NCBI GenBank assembly: GCA_017427885.1
Contig: JAFRRW010000008.1
Span: 1 to 64,000 of the forward strand
DNA length: 64,000 nt
Reading direction: 5' to 3'
Source of the DNA: Bacteroidales bacterium
GTDB taxonomy: Bacteria; Bacteroidota; Bacteroidia; Bacteroidales; UBA932
Program-made: the position numbers and the translations under genes
Notes under the pieces: generated by a model
What the model was told of the DNA's origin: nothing
The model's input: the letters and a program-made list of their open reading frames with translations, nothing else
The model's database searches: none
Shown: piece after piece, positions 42,151 through 51,160 of the stretch
Position numbering within the stretch: position 1 is the stretch's first letter
Layout of the letters: the number at the start of each line of letters is the position of its first letter

Positions 42151-43959
42151 TTAGGAGACGGTCATTTCGCAGTTGGAACAGTCGAAACCGAGGGAGAAGC
42201 GGCGGCCGTTGTTGACGAGGAAGAGGGGACCGGTGGGGGCGGCTCCCTGCCGGACGGGGCAGAGGCCGAGTTCGTACTTGATGCAGTATTTCGTGCGCAT
42301 CAGTTCCGCACCGGGACGGTGGGAGAGTTCGTAGGCCTCCTCTGCGGAAGAGGTTCCGCCAGAAAGGTATATGTCGCGAGATATTCTGTTGGAAACGTTT
42401 GATTTATAGGAAATGACCTTCCCGGAGGGCTGCCTTTCCGAAGAGTGGGAAGACATCGGTACGGCCTTGCAGGGAAGGGAGTCAAGGGCAGAGGCGATGT
42501 CCCGGCGGATGCCGTTGAGTTCCGAGGCCTTCATCAAGGGAAGGCCGTTTTCACAGGAGAGTCCCTCAAGGGTGAAAGAATAATGCCCGGAGGTTTTCTC
42601 CAACTGGTTTTTGACCAGTTCCCGCATCCTCTCCTGATTCTCCGCCCTTTCCTCCGGTACGGCCGGATCAAGCGTAACCATCCTCCCGTCTTCGCTTTCC
42701 GCGACGACGGAGAGCGTGTCCCTGAAATCCATCCGGACCTTCACTCCGACGAGCCTGCGCGGCCGGTTGCCTTCCATCTCTCTCTCGAAGGCGGCGTCGA
42801 TGTTCCGGTAAAGCGTCATTCCCTTTGTCAGGCCGGGGACTTCCCTGCAGCGGATCTCCTTCCCCGAGCAGACGTCCCCCCTGAACCCGAGTATCCCGTT
42901 TCGGGTGATGTAGGAGAAACCGTCCCCGTTGTGGAGGGATGAGTCCCTGTCCAGGGTTACCACGGTCCCCTTTTCCGGGATGGAGCGGACGGAGACCACC
43001 TTTCCCACCGGCGCCCCCATCGACTTGGGTGCGTCCAGGGAGGCCCAGTGCCCCCTTTCCCCGTCGATGAAGAGACAGGTGTATCCCCTGTTGAAGGTCT
43101 TGTCCGGCATCGGGGAGAAGCCCCCGCATACTCTTCCGAAGGAAGCCCTGCGGTAGAGGTCGGGCCGAGAGGCCACCAGGGCGTCCAGGGCCAGGGAGTA
43201 TTCCCTCGTTATGTTACTGACGTAGGAAACGTTCTTCAGCCTTCCTTCTATCTTGAAGGAGGAGATCCCCGCTTCCGCCAGGTCGGAAAGACGGCTGCTG
43301 AGGTTCAGGTCCTTCAGGGAAAGAAGGGCCTTGTTCCTCACGAGAACTTTTCCATCGGAGTCCTCCAGGTCGTAGAGGGACCTGCAGGCCTGGACGCACT
43401 CACCCCTGTTGGCGCTTCTTCCCGCCACGGCCTCCGACATATAGCACTGGCCGCTGTAGCAGACGCAGAGGGCGCCGTGGACGAAGAATTCAAGTTCCGC
43501 CCCGGTGGCCTCCCTTATCCGTCGGATGTCGTCCAGCGAAAGCTGCCTTTCCAGTATCAGCCGCCTGAATCCGAGTCCGGAATAGAAGGCGGCGTCCTGA
43601 GGTGTCTTTATCGAACACTGCGTGGAAGCGTGCAGGGGAACTTTCGCACCGAAGGTGGTCAGGGCAAGGTCCTGGACGATGAAGGCGTCGGCCCCGGCAT
43701 CCTCTAGTCCGCGCATCAGTTCCCTTACGACCGGGATTTCGCTGTCGTATACAATCGTGTTGAGGGTGACGAAGATCCTCACCCCGAACCTGTGGGCATA
43801 TTCGCAGAGCCGGCGGACCTCCTCCACGGAATTGCCCGCAGAATGCCTCGCCCCGAACCCCGGGCCGGCGATATAAACCGCATCGGCACCGCAGTCGATG
43901 GCTGCGATGCCGATATCAGCGTTCCTTGCGGGGGCAAGGAGTTCGAGGGCTTGAAGCAT
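42151..43959 (-). CDS. U32-family protein (RlhA/YdcP-like)
   Basis: 602 residues. N-terminal TIM-barrel-like U32 domain (LELLAPARNADIGIAAIDCGADAVYIAGPGFGARHSAGN; GVRIFVTLNTIVYDSE) with the cluster of cysteines FFVHGALCVCYSGQCYMS...NRGECVQACR, likely Fe-S ligands. The C-terminal half resembles DUF3656. E. coli relatives RlhA and TrhP hydroxylate rRNA and tRNA, so an RNA hydroxylase is more likely than a peptidase. Its ATG overlaps the stop of the TPR gene by one base (TAATG). Its own stop abuts the inverted-repeat element. Confidence 0.87.
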   Translation of the reverse strand: MLQALELLAPARNADIGIAAIDCGADAVYIAGPGFGARHSAGNSVEEVRRLCEYAHRFGVRIFVTLNTIVYDSEIPVVRELMRGLEDAGADAFIVQDLALTTFGAKVPLHASTQCSIKTPQDAAFYSGLGFRRLILERQLSLDDIRRIREATGAELEFFVHGALCVCYSGQCYMSEAVAGRSANRGECVQACRSLYDLEDSDGKVLVRNKALLSLKDLNLSSRLSDLAEAGISSFKIEGRLKNVSYVSNITREYSLALDALVASRPDLYRRASFGRVCGGFSPMPDKTFNRGYTCLFIDGERGHWASLDAPKSMGAPVGKVVSVRSIPEKGTVVTLDRDSSLHNGDGFSYITRNGILGFRGDVCSGKEIRCREVPGLTKGMTLYRNIDAAFEREMEGNRPRRLVGVKVRMDFRDTLSVVAESEDGRMVTLDPAVPEERAENQERMRELVKNQLEKTSGHYSFTLEGLSCENGLPLMKASELNGIRRDIASALDSLPCKAVPMSSHSSERQPSGKVISYKSNVSNRISRDIYLSGGTSSAEEAYELSHRPGAELMRTKYCIKYELGLCPVRQGAAPTGPLFLVNNGRRFSLGFDCSNCEMTVS

Positions 43960-44927
43960 TACTTCTTGAGCGCGTCGATCATCTGTTTGGCCTGGGCTCC
44001 GAACTTGGCGTCGGAAGCGACTTTCTGATAGTACTCGAGGGCCTTGGCCTTGTTGCCTGCCTGTTGGTAGAGGGCGGCGACGGTGAAGGTGATGGCGTTG
44101 GCGTTGCTGGCGTTGGGGGAGGCGCTCAGGTATTTGGTGAAATACTTGATGGCGTCGTTGGTCTTGTTGAGCTTCTGGGAAGCCTGACCGGCTACCAGAT
44201 AGGCCTGAGGATTGTTGCCATACTCCTCGCTCTTCTCGACTGCCTCGATGGCGGCTGCATACTTCTGGCTCTTCAGGGCTGCTGCGGCCTCCTTGAGGTA
44301 GAGGGTGGAAATCTGCTTGCCTGCGGCCTCGGCCTCACCTGCTCCGGCTGCGGACTTGAAGGCGTCGAGAGCCTCGTCAGCGTAACCGGCCATCGAGAGG
44401 GCCTGTCCTAGATGCAGAGCGGCCTTTCCGTTGGTGGGGTCAGCCTCGAAAGCCTCCTTGTAGGCGGCGCCTGCTGCGAGCAGGCCGTTTTTCTTGGCTT
44501 CGGCATCAGGAGTCTTCTGTGCCTCTTTGAGAAGGTCGTTTCCCTTCTGCATGAGAACCTGCGGTATGAGAGTCTTGATTTCCTCAACTACTCCTTCGTT
44601 CGCAAACTTCTCGGCGAGGGCCTTCGCCTCCTGGAACTTGGCCATCGAGTCGTCATATTTGGCTTCTTTCACCAGATCCTTGGCGACTGCGAGAGCCACG
44701 TTAGGAATGACGTTCTTGCAGTTGGCCACGAGGTCTGCAGCCTCCTCTCCGAGGGCCTCACCGGCGGTGAGTGCCTGCTGGAAGAGCTGCAGGGCGGCGG
44801 TATTGTTGCTGGCCTGGAGGGTCTCCACGCCCTGGTTGTAGGTTTCAGTCGCTTCGGCCAGGGTCTGTGCTGACAGGATGCCTGCGGACAGGGCGATGGC
44901 GGCAAATACAAGAATAAATTTTTTCAT
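43959..44927 (-). CDS. Exported tetratricopeptide-repeat protein
   Basis: 322 residues with a signal peptide (MKKFILVFAAIALSAGILSAQ) followed by helical TPR-like pairs throughout (YNQGVETLQASNNTAALQLFQQALTAG; AGAAYKEAFEADPTNGKAALHLGQALSMAGYADEALDAFKSAA; VAALYQQAGNKAKALEYYQKVASD). Ala/Lys-rich and probably periplasmic; a scaffold role is likely but the partner is unknown. It is translationally coupled to the U32 gene. The minus -7 candidate TATAATTG (45002-45009) overlaps the promoter of the divergent M16-like gene. Confidence 0.85.
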   Translation of the reverse strand: MKKFILVFAAIALSAGILSAQTLAEATETYNQGVETLQASNNTAALQLFQQALTAGEALGEEAADLVANCKNVIPNVALAVAKDLVKEAKYDDSMAKFQEAKALAEKFANEGVVEEIKTLIPQVLMQKGNDLLKEAQKTPDAEAKKNGLLAAGAAYKEAFEADPTNGKAALHLGQALSMAGYADEALDAFKSAAGAGEAEAAGKQISTLYLKEAAAALKSQKYAAAIEAVEKSEEYGNNPQAYLVAGQASQKLNKTNDAIKYFTKYLSASPNASNANAITFTVAALYQQAGNKAKALEYYQKVASDAKFGAQAKQMIDALKK

Positions 44928-44998
44928 AATGTTGACCTAATTATTCCTTTAACACTAATAATCAAAAATAAATTACAGGAGAGGTTTTTGCATACAGG

Positions 44999-45030
44999 TT
45001 GCAATTATAGCAAATTTGTTTTTAATTTTG
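44999..45030 (+). promoter_or_regulatory. Promoter of the M16-like gene
   Basis: TTG (44999-45001), 21 bp, then TAATTTTG (45023-45030), 21 nt before the ATG. The -33 element overlaps the candidate -7 box of the divergent TPR gene (45002-45009), so the two promoters may interfere. Confidence 0.65.
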
Positions 45031-45051
45031 TACAAATACATACCATAAAAA

Positions 45052-47637
45052 ATGGGTAAATCTGGCAAATACGTGGTTTTTGTTATCCTGTCGGCGTTAT
45101 TTTCAATAATGATGCCAGCACAGAATCTGCCCCCTCTCCCCCAGGCTCCGAACATCACTGTAGGCTCCCTGCCGAACGGCATTTCATACTATCTCGCCGT
45201 CAATACTGCATCCAAGGGCCTCGCTGATTTCTCCCTCGTCCAGAAAGGCGCGACCGACGTGGAGAGCGCCCGGACCGCCCTTGCCTCCTCCCCTCACTAC
45301 ACCACGAAGACTCCCTGCGAGTATCTCGCTTCCAAAGGGATAGGATATTCCGAAAACGGATATGTGACCGTAACCCCCGACGCCACAACCTTCAATTTCC
45401 GTGACATTCCGGTGTTCGACGAGGCTGCCGTGGACAGCACGTTCATGCTCGTTTTCGACCTCGCCCGCACTTGGAAGGCCGAACAGGCCATCGTGGTGGC
45501 CGGAGACATCGTGCCGGCGAAGATACTCGAGAAGATAAAGGTGCTTTCGATGACGGTTGGCTCAAGGGAAAAGGGAGCGGATCCCGTACCTTACAAATGG
45601 GAGCCATCGGATACGGCCTCGTTCAGGTTCATCCCCACCCCCAACTCGTCCTCCGGCCTCGTAACGGCGATGTACGAGTTCCCCAGGACGCCGGCCGCCA
45701 ATATGAACACGGCCCAGCCGGTGGTGTCGGAGATGTTCGCACGCGTGTTCGGGACCATCCTCCAGAACCGCCTTGGCAAGAGACTGAAGGAGGGAAAGAT
45801 ACCTGTGTCCGGAATCAACTATGTCTATAACAGCAGTTCCGTGAGTTCGGGAAACGAGCATTACACCATCACCCTCCACACCTTGGGCGACAGCCTGAAG
45901 TCCGCGGTCAGGGTGCTGGCCGCCACCCTCTCCGACCTCGACAGCACGGGGGCCAGTTTCCCCGAATACAAGGACGCCAAGGACGAACTCCTCTCCAACG
46001 TGGTGAAGACGAAGGTCCTGTCCAACGGTTTCTACACCGACCAGTGCTCCTCTGCCTTCCTTTACGGGTCTTCCCTCGCCTCCCTTTCCACCAAGGCTTC
46101 CATCTTCCTTTCGAAGAATATGGAGGATTCCAAGGAACTTTCCCTGTATAACAATTTCGTGTCGGCCCTCCTGGACCGCAGCAGGAACCTTACCCTCCAA
46201 TGCGTGGGTTCCAACCTGGGGGCGGAGGACGGCCGGGATCTGAAGGAGGCTTTCGACGAGGCCTGGACGGCCCAGTGGGACAAGCCCTGGCCTGAGACCT
46301 ACAGGGTGAATTACAGCGACACCCTCGGCCTCGCCCAGGGGTCGAACAAGGTCAAGATAAAGAGGACGGACGCCGATCCCGTGTCCGGAGGGGAAGTGCT
46401 CACCTTCTCCAACGGGGTGAAGGTCGTCCTGAAGAAGAGCGACGTCAAGGGTGAACTCAGCTATGCCCTGATGGTCAGGGGAGGTTATTCCACCGTGGCT
46501 TCCCTGGGACGGGGCGAAGGCGCTTTCGTCTCCGATATGCTCCTCCTCGACAAGGTGGCGGGGATGACCGGAGACGACTTCCGGAAGATGCTCGTGGCCA
46601 ACGGTATAACGATGACGCCGTCCGTATCCCTTTCCGACATCAGGATCTGCGGCGGAGCCCCTTCATCCAAGATAACCCTCCTGCTCAAGGCCCTGGTCTC
46701 CCTGGCGAACAGCCGTGAGACCGACCCCGAGGCCTTCCGCTATTACAAGCGCAACGAGGCCCTTGCGGAAATCCTAAAGAACGAGGGCGTGGGCGGCATA
46801 TCCAACGTCGTCGACAGCCTGATGTTCCCCGGCTACAACTATTCTTCCCAGAAGGACATCAATTCACTGAAGGACGACTTGCCGGAGAGGGCCGAGGCCT
46901 ATTTCGAGAGCAGGTTCTCGAGGGTTAACGACGGAGTGATAGTCCTCATCGGGGATTTCGACCCGGTATATGTAAAGAAACTCCTTTGCCGCTTCGTGGG
47001 GGATTTCCGGACGATGGGGGACAGTTTCGCCGCCAGGCCCAAGATAGAATACCGCCCGGTAAGCGGCACCGTCACCAGGGTCGTGGATATGGAGGACCTT
47101 CCAAACGTATATGAGAGAAGCGTAACGATGGCGATGTCGGCGCCCGTTCCTTTCAGCACCGACAAGTATATCGCAGGCCAGATTGCCGGGATCGTCTTAC
47201 GAAAAGCCATAATAAAGAATCTTGCCGATGCCGGGATGTATGTCACCGATTCCTTCTCCTACGACACCTACCCCCAGGAGAGCCTCAGCCTTTCCTACAC
47301 CTGCCGCCCGGCAGATACGTACGGACTGCCCGCCGGAATTGTTCCAGCCTCCTCGGCCGAAGTGCTCGATAAGGTCAGGGCGGCCGTCAGCGCCGTTTCG
47401 TCAAAGCCCGTGTCTCCCGCTGAGCTCCAGGCCTACAAGTCCCTGTGCTCCAATTCGATGGAGTCCATGCTCTCCTCTTCCGAAAATCTTGTCCAAATGG
47501 TCCTGATGCGTTATTCCGAGGGCAAGGATCTGATTGGGAAATACAAGGAGAGGATAGCCGGGATCACGGCCGCCCAGGTTGGTGAGGTCATCAGTTCATT
47601 CGCCGACGGAAGGAGGGTGGAATACGTGGTGAGATGA
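45052..47637 (+). CDS. M16-like exported protein lacking the zinc motif
   Basis: 861 residues with a signal peptide (MGKSGKYVVFVILSALFSIMMPAQ). The mature start, GSLPNGISYYLAVNTASKGLADFSLVQKGATD, matches the first strand of pitrilysin-type M16 peptidases, and the later LTFSNGVKVVLKKSDVKGELSYALMVRGGYS looks like the second M16 half. Where active enzymes have HxxEH, this protein has SARTALASSPHYTTKTPCEYL, so no HxxEH is present and zinc hydrolysis is unlikely. It could be the non-catalytic partner of another M16 protein or have a binding role. The stop overlaps the next gene (ATGA). Confidence 0.82.
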   Translation: MGKSGKYVVFVILSALFSIMMPAQNLPPLPQAPNITVGSLPNGISYYLAVNTASKGLADFSLVQKGATDVESARTALASSPHYTTKTPCEYLASKGIGYSENGYVTVTPDATTFNFRDIPVFDEAAVDSTFMLVFDLARTWKAEQAIVVAGDIVPAKILEKIKVLSMTVGSREKGADPVPYKWEPSDTASFRFIPTPNSSSGLVTAMYEFPRTPAANMNTAQPVVSEMFARVFGTILQNRLGKRLKEGKIPVSGINYVYNSSSVSSGNEHYTITLHTLGDSLKSAVRVLAATLSDLDSTGASFPEYKDAKDELLSNVVKTKVLSNGFYTDQCSSAFLYGSSLASLSTKASIFLSKNMEDSKELSLYNNFVSALLDRSRNLTLQCVGSNLGAEDGRDLKEAFDEAWTAQWDKPWPETYRVNYSDTLGLAQGSNKVKIKRTDADPVSGGEVLTFSNGVKVVLKKSDVKGELSYALMVRGGYSTVASLGRGEGAFVSDMLLLDKVAGMTGDDFRKMLVANGITMTPSVSLSDIRICGGAPSSKITLLLKALVSLANSRETDPEAFRYYKRNEALAEILKNEGVGGISNVVDSLMFPGYNYSSQKDINSLKDDLPERAEAYFESRFSRVNDGVIVLIGDFDPVYVKKLLCRFVGDFRTMGDSFAARPKIEYRPVSGTVTRVVDMEDLPNVYERSVTMAMSAPVPFSTDKYIAGQIAGIVLRKAIIKNLADAGMYVTDSFSYDTYPQESLSLSYTCRPADTYGLPAGIVPASSAEVLDKVRAAVSAVSSKPVSPAELQAYKSLCSNSMESMLSSSENLVQMVLMRYSEGKDLIGKYKERIAGITAAQVGEVISSFADGRRVEYVVR

Positions 47638-48239
47638 GCCGTCCCTCGGGTTTCGGAACCATAGTGGAAATAGGGAACGTCCTCGTGTCAGAGGACGTGG
47701 TTTGCGAGTTTTTCTCCTGCGATTACGCCAGGTGCAAGGGAATATGCTGCAGGGAAGGCGACAGCGGGGCTCCCCTGCTGGAGTCGGAGCCTGAACTGCT
47801 TGAGAGGGATTATCCTGTCTTTTCTTCCCTGATGGGGCCCGAGGGGCTTTCCGCCGTCAGGGAAAAGGGTTTTTTCGAGATAGACAGGGAGGGGGATATG
47901 GTGACTCCGGTCGTGGAAGGATCCGGGGAGTGCGCATATGTCACCGTCGGCGACGACGGGGGTTATCTCTGTTCGGTCGAGAGGTGTTTCTTCGCTGGAA
48001 AATGTTCCTTCCGGAAGCCGGTTTCCTGCCGCCTCTATCCAATAAGGGTGACGAACCTGACCGGAGGGGGGAAGGCCTTGAACCTTCACAGGTGGAGGAT
48101 CTGCGAGGATGCCTACCGGAAGGGCTGTGAGGAGGGAATCCGGGTATATCAGTTCCTGCGGGAACCGCTCACCGAGGTCTTCGGTGCGGATTTCTACGAC
48201 GCCCTCGACGCTGCCGCCAGGCACATCCTGTACCTTTAG
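47634..48239 (+). CDS. DUF3109-family cysteine-rich protein
   Basis: 201 residues. Cysteines are grouped as CEFFSCDYARCKGICC, CAYV...CSVERCFFAGKCSFRKPVSCRLYP and CEDAYRKGC, a pattern I associate with DUF3109 and related YkgJ-type proteins that probably bind a metal or Fe-S cluster. No signal peptide. It overlaps the M16-like gene by 4 nt, so translation is coupled, although a link in function is unproven. It is followed by a long hairpin. Confidence 0.8.
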   Translation: MSRPSGFGTIVEIGNVLVSEDVVCEFFSCDYARCKGICCREGDSGAPLLESEPELLERDYPVFSSLMGPEGLSAVREKGFFEIDREGDMVTPVVEGSGECAYVTVGDDGGYLCSVERCFFAGKCSFRKPVSCRLYPIRVTNLTGGGKALNLHRWRICEDAYRKGCEEGIRVYQFLREPLTEVFGADFYDALDAAARHILYL

Positions 48240-48253
48240 GAAAACATTTATGC

Positions 48254-48311
48254 CGTCAGGGAGAAGGCAGGACATCGCTGAAAAAGGCGAGCCCTGTTCT
48301 TCTCCCTGACG
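48254..48311. terminator. Long hairpin between convergent genes
   Basis: A 13-bp outer stem (CGTCAGGGAGAAG, 48254-48266, with CTTCTCCCTGACG, 48299-48311) carries inner pairs CAGG/CCTG and TCGC/GCGA around an A-rich loop. Neither side has a good T-run, so it may be a weak bidirectional terminator or a transcript-protecting structure. Confidence 0.55.
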
Positions 48312-48325
48312 TCTGTGGATGATGT

Positions 48326-48553
48326 CTATTCTTCCGAGTAGTTTTCCTCTATGAGTTTGAGGGCCGCCTCTTCGTCGGCGGCGTTCACTTTCACCAGTAC
48401 CTCGTCGGAGTAGTTGAGGAACACATAGGAAGAGTTGTCCCCGAACACTCCGGCGGGGATCCCGTTCTCATTGAGCATTCCAGCCAGGATGCGGGCGCTC
48501 ATAGCGTCCTTGAAGCGGGCTACGGTCTTGAATTCTTCTTCCATAATTATCAT
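48326..48553 (-). CDS. DUF2007-type small protein
   Basis: 75 residues from the ATG at 48553, which overlaps the upstream stop as ATGA; the ATG at 48544 (MEEEFKTV) is an alternative. MEEEFKTVARFKDAMSARILAGMLNENGIPAGVFGDNSSYV resembles DUF2007, a small alpha-beta fold thought to act in signalling or protein interaction. Cytoplasmic. It forms a two-gene unit with the upstream membrane protein. Confidence 0.75.
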   Translation of the reverse strand: MIIMEEEFKTVARFKDAMSARILAGMLNENGIPAGVFGDNSSYVFLNYSDEVLVKVNAADEEAALKLIEENYSEE

Positions 48554-49014
48554 TCAAAGGGGTTGAACTTCATTTCCAAGGCGTTTACCAGCCTTACTAT
48601 ATCCTTGTTGGGCCCTTCCAGGGCATATCCGTCGATGGTGCGGGTGAAGGTCACCCTGTCTTCCCAAAGTCTCCTGAACCTCCCGACCGGCGAGGACAGG
48701 CGGAAACTCATATTCTCCCCTTCTGCTTTTTCCAAAACATATCCTCTCTCTTCCATCAGCGAGACTATCCCGTTCCTTGTTTCAGAGGTCTCCCCAGGCA
48801 CCGTGGCCGTCCTGGTGGCGTAGGATATTTTCGGATAGATTGCGCTCACTACGGCGAAAAGGGCGAGGATCTGCAGGACGGAGGTCCAGCCGTTACGGAA
48901 AAGGGATTCCGGGGCTGGCTCGACCAGTCCGGCGAGGATGAAAATACCCATTATCACCGTCAGGAGGACGATGAAACAGAAGAAATGCTTTATTGCTCTT
49001 ACGACATACTTCAT
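48550..49014 (-). CDS. Small membrane protein of unknown function
   Basis: 154 residues from the ATG at 49014, which lies 27 nt after the -7 box; the longer reading frame to 49053 would begin upstream of that box. Two membrane helices (FFCFIVLLTVIMGIFILAGL and WTSVLQILALFAVVSAIY) precede a soluble C-terminal domain (GIVSLMEERGYVLEKAEGENMSFRLSSPVGRFRRLWEDRVTFTR). No family recognised. The overlap with the DUF2007 gene suggests joint function. Confidence 0.7.
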   Translation of the reverse strand: MKYVVRAIKHFFCFIVLLTVIMGIFILAGLVEPAPESLFRNGWTSVLQILALFAVVSAIYPKISYATRTATVPGETSETRNGIVSLMEERGYVLEKAEGENMSFRLSSPVGRFRRLWEDRVTFTRTIDGYALEGPNKDIVRLVNALEMKFNPFE

Positions 49015-49041
49015 ATCGGCGACTGGTTTGATTATTGTACG

Positions 49042-49049
49042 CAAAGATA
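49042..49049 (-). promoter_or_regulatory. -7 promoter box of the small membrane protein gene
   Basis: The minus strand reads TATCTTTG, a perfect match, 27 nt before the ATG at 49014. Confidence 0.65.
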
Positions 49050-49069
49050 ACAATTTGCATACATTTTGC

Positions 49070-49077
49070 TATTTTTG
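49070..49077 (+). promoter_or_regulatory. -7 promoter box of the coiled-coil protein gene
   Basis: TATTTTTG fits TAnnTTTG, 31 nt before the ATG at 49109. It lies back to back with the minus box at 49042-49049. Confidence 0.6.
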
Positions 49078-49108
49078 CAGAGTCTTGAATCCATTAAATG
49101 ATATTGTT

Positions 49109-50017
49109 ATGGTAGAAGATCCGTTAGAGCGCATAGAGCGCGAAGAAAGGGAAAGGAAGAACAGGGGACTGAGGAACGTCACCATAGGCCTTGCCTGCGT
49201 GGCCGCCGCCCTTGCCCTGGCCCTTGGATATATATGGTTCCAGAAATCGTCGTTGGTCAAGGACCTGAACGCTGAGAAACAGGACCTTACGGCCCAGTTG
49301 GAAAGCCTCCAGAACGACTATGTGAACCTTTCCTCCGACTACGAAATGATCAACTCCCAGCTGGATTCGTCCAGGGAGGAGGTGGCCCAGCTCATCGAAA
49401 GGGTGAAGAAGACAGACGCCACCAACCGCGCCCAGATCCGCAAGTACGAGAAGGAACTCGGCACCCTCAGGAGCATAATGCGCAATTATATCGTGCAGAT
49501 AGACTCCCTCAACACTCTCAACCACAAGCTGACGGCCGACGCCGCCGCCGCAAGGAAGGAGGCCACCGAGGCCCGTGCGGCCAACGCCGACCTCACCAAG
49601 CAGGTCGAGAGCCTTTCCGGCCAGGTGGCCGCAGGCTCGGTCATCAAGGCCAGGGGATTGAACATTGCCGCCTACAACTCTTCGGACAAGGTCACGGACA
49701 GGAGCAGCAGGGCGGTCCGTCTCCTCACCAACCTTTCCCTGGTCGAAAACGACCTGGCCCCGAAGGGGCCGGTGAGGGTTTACATCCGCGTGAAGGACCC
49801 CGAGGGCATCCTCCTGACGAACAGCGTCCAGTCATCCTTCTCCTACGGCGGGGAAACCCTCGTGGCTTCCGCTTCGCGTGAGGTCGACTACGAAGGCAAG
49901 GAGGTGGAGATGAGCATTTACCTGAACGACATCCCTACATACACCAAGGGCGTCTATACCGTCGAAGCTTACACGGACCAGGCGTTCCTCGGCAAGGGAG
50001 AGCTCCTGCTCAGGTGA
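49109..50017 (+). CDS. Membrane-anchored coiled-coil protein, Bacteroidetes-type
   Basis: 302 residues. An acidic/basic N-terminus (MVEDPLERIEREERERKN), one membrane helix (VTIGLACVAAALALALGYIWF), a coiled coil from about 45 to 165 (heptad-like LNAEKQDLTAQLESLQNDYVNLSSDYEMINSQLDSSREEVAQLIERV), then a beta-rich domain (LTNLSLVENDLAPKGPVRVYIRVKDPEGI). The ATG at 49109 follows its promoter; an in-frame extension upstream is not supported. Function unknown; a cell-envelope scaffold is plausible. The stop overlaps the hemW GTG start. Confidence 0.82.
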   Translation: MVEDPLERIEREERERKNRGLRNVTIGLACVAAALALALGYIWFQKSSLVKDLNAEKQDLTAQLESLQNDYVNLSSDYEMINSQLDSSREEVAQLIERVKKTDATNRAQIRKYEKELGTLRSIMRNYIVQIDSLNTLNHKLTADAAAARKEATEARAANADLTKQVESLSGQVAAGSVIKARGLNIAAYNSSDKVTDRSSRAVRLLTNLSLVENDLAPKGPVRVYIRVKDPEGILLTNSVQSSFSYGGETLVASASREVDYEGKEVEMSIYLNDIPTYTKGVYTVEAYTDQAFLGKGELLLR

Positions 50018-51117
50018 TCTACGTCCACGTTCCCTTCTGCAGGAGTTTCTGCACCTACTGCGCTTTCTATTCCGAGATTGCAGGCAGGGACTGCGGGAAG
50101 GCGTATGACGGATATCTCGATTCCCTCCTCGGGGAGATCGGATCCAGGAAGGAAGAGATTTCCTCCCCGACTGAAGTGGATACCCTTTACATAGGCGGCG
50201 GCACCCCATCGGTGCTGCCGCTGTCCGTGCTCGGAAGGATTATCGGAGCCCTGAAAGATATCCGTCCGCAGGGATTCTCCGAGTTCACCGTTGAGGTCAA
50301 TCCCGACGACGTTACCCCTTCCTTCGCCTCCGGCCTGAGGGACCTCGGGGTGAACAGGGTGAGTGTCGGAATCCAGTCTTTCGACGACGGGATACTTCGC
50401 TGGATGAACCGCAGGCACGATTCGGCGGGTGCTGCGGAGGCATTCCGCAATCTTAGGGATGCAGGGTTCGGAAACATCAGCATTGACCTCATCTTCGGAA
50501 TCCCGCAACTGACGGAAACGGTCTGGACGGAGACCGTCCGAAAGGCCCTGGAGCTGCGTCCGGAGCACATTTCCGCCTACCAGCTCGGTGTGGATGAAGG
50601 CAGCGCCCTCGCCGACCTGGCGGCGGAAGGGAAATGGAAGGATGCTCCGGAAGAGAATTGCCACGCCCAGTACGACATCCTCTGCAGGGAACTCTCCCTT
50701 GCCGGATACCGCCATTACGAAATCTCCAATTTCGCCCTTCCCGGGTTCGAAGCCGTGCACAACGGCGCCTACTGGGGGCGGATTCCCTATGTCGGGCTCG
50801 GCCCCGGAGCGCATTCTTTCCGCCGCGTTGACGGGACGGAAACGCGCCTGTGGAACTCCGAGGAACTGAAGGATTGGAAGCAGGAGGGGGAGATCCTCTC
50901 TCCCGAAGATATCCGCACCGAAAGGATAATGCTGGGCCTGAGGACCGACAGGGGTATGGAGGCGGCCGAACTGGAAAGCCTTGCCGGAAAGGAAGCCGTG
51001 GACGCCCTGAAGGAAGAGGGAGCCCTCACGGATATCCCCGATTCTTCCTCCGAAAGGATCCGTATTCCCGAGGACCGTTTCTTCGTCTCCGATGAAATAA
51101 TCAGGGAACTGATATAA
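50014..51117 (+). CDS. hemW: HemW-type radical SAM protein
   Basis: 367 residues. The radical SAM motif CRSFCTYC (CxxxCxxC) is at the N-terminus, followed by LYIGGGTPSVL and VNRVSVGIQSFDD, typical of HemN/HemW. It is shorter than the oxygen-independent coproporphyrinogen oxidase HemN, and HemW proteins are thought to deliver heme rather than oxidise the porphyrin. The start is GTG at 50014 and overlaps the preceding stop as GTGA, so translation is coupled. Confidence 0.9.
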   Translation: MIYVHVPFCRSFCTYCAFYSEIAGRDCGKAYDGYLDSLLGEIGSRKEEISSPTEVDTLYIGGGTPSVLPLSVLGRIIGALKDIRPQGFSEFTVEVNPDDVTPSFASGLRDLGVNRVSVGIQSFDDGILRWMNRRHDSAGAAEAFRNLRDAGFGNISIDLIFGIPQLTETVWTETVRKALELRPEHISAYQLGVDEGSALADLAAEGKWKDAPEENCHAQYDILCRELSLAGYRHYEISNFALPGFEAVHNGAYWGRIPYVGLGPGAHSFRRVDGTETRLWNSEELKDWKQEGEILSPEDIRTERIMLGLRTDRGMEAAELESLAGKEAVDALKEEGALTDIPDSSSERIRIPEDRFFVSDEIIRELI

Positions 51118-51133
51118 TAAGGAAACTTATTCC

Positions 51134-51141
51134 TATATTTG
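51134..51141 (+). promoter_or_regulatory. -7 promoter box of the YtxH/holin-like trio
   Basis: TATATTTG, a perfect match, 19 nt before the ATG at 51161. Confidence 0.62.
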
Positions 51142-51160
51142 TGCATAAAGCATATTGATT

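Noticed and set aside
42000-42215. Small frame inside the inverted-repeat element
   Set aside because: Arg/Glu-rich translation of the repeat sequence that runs into the U32 gene on the other strand; not a credible protein.
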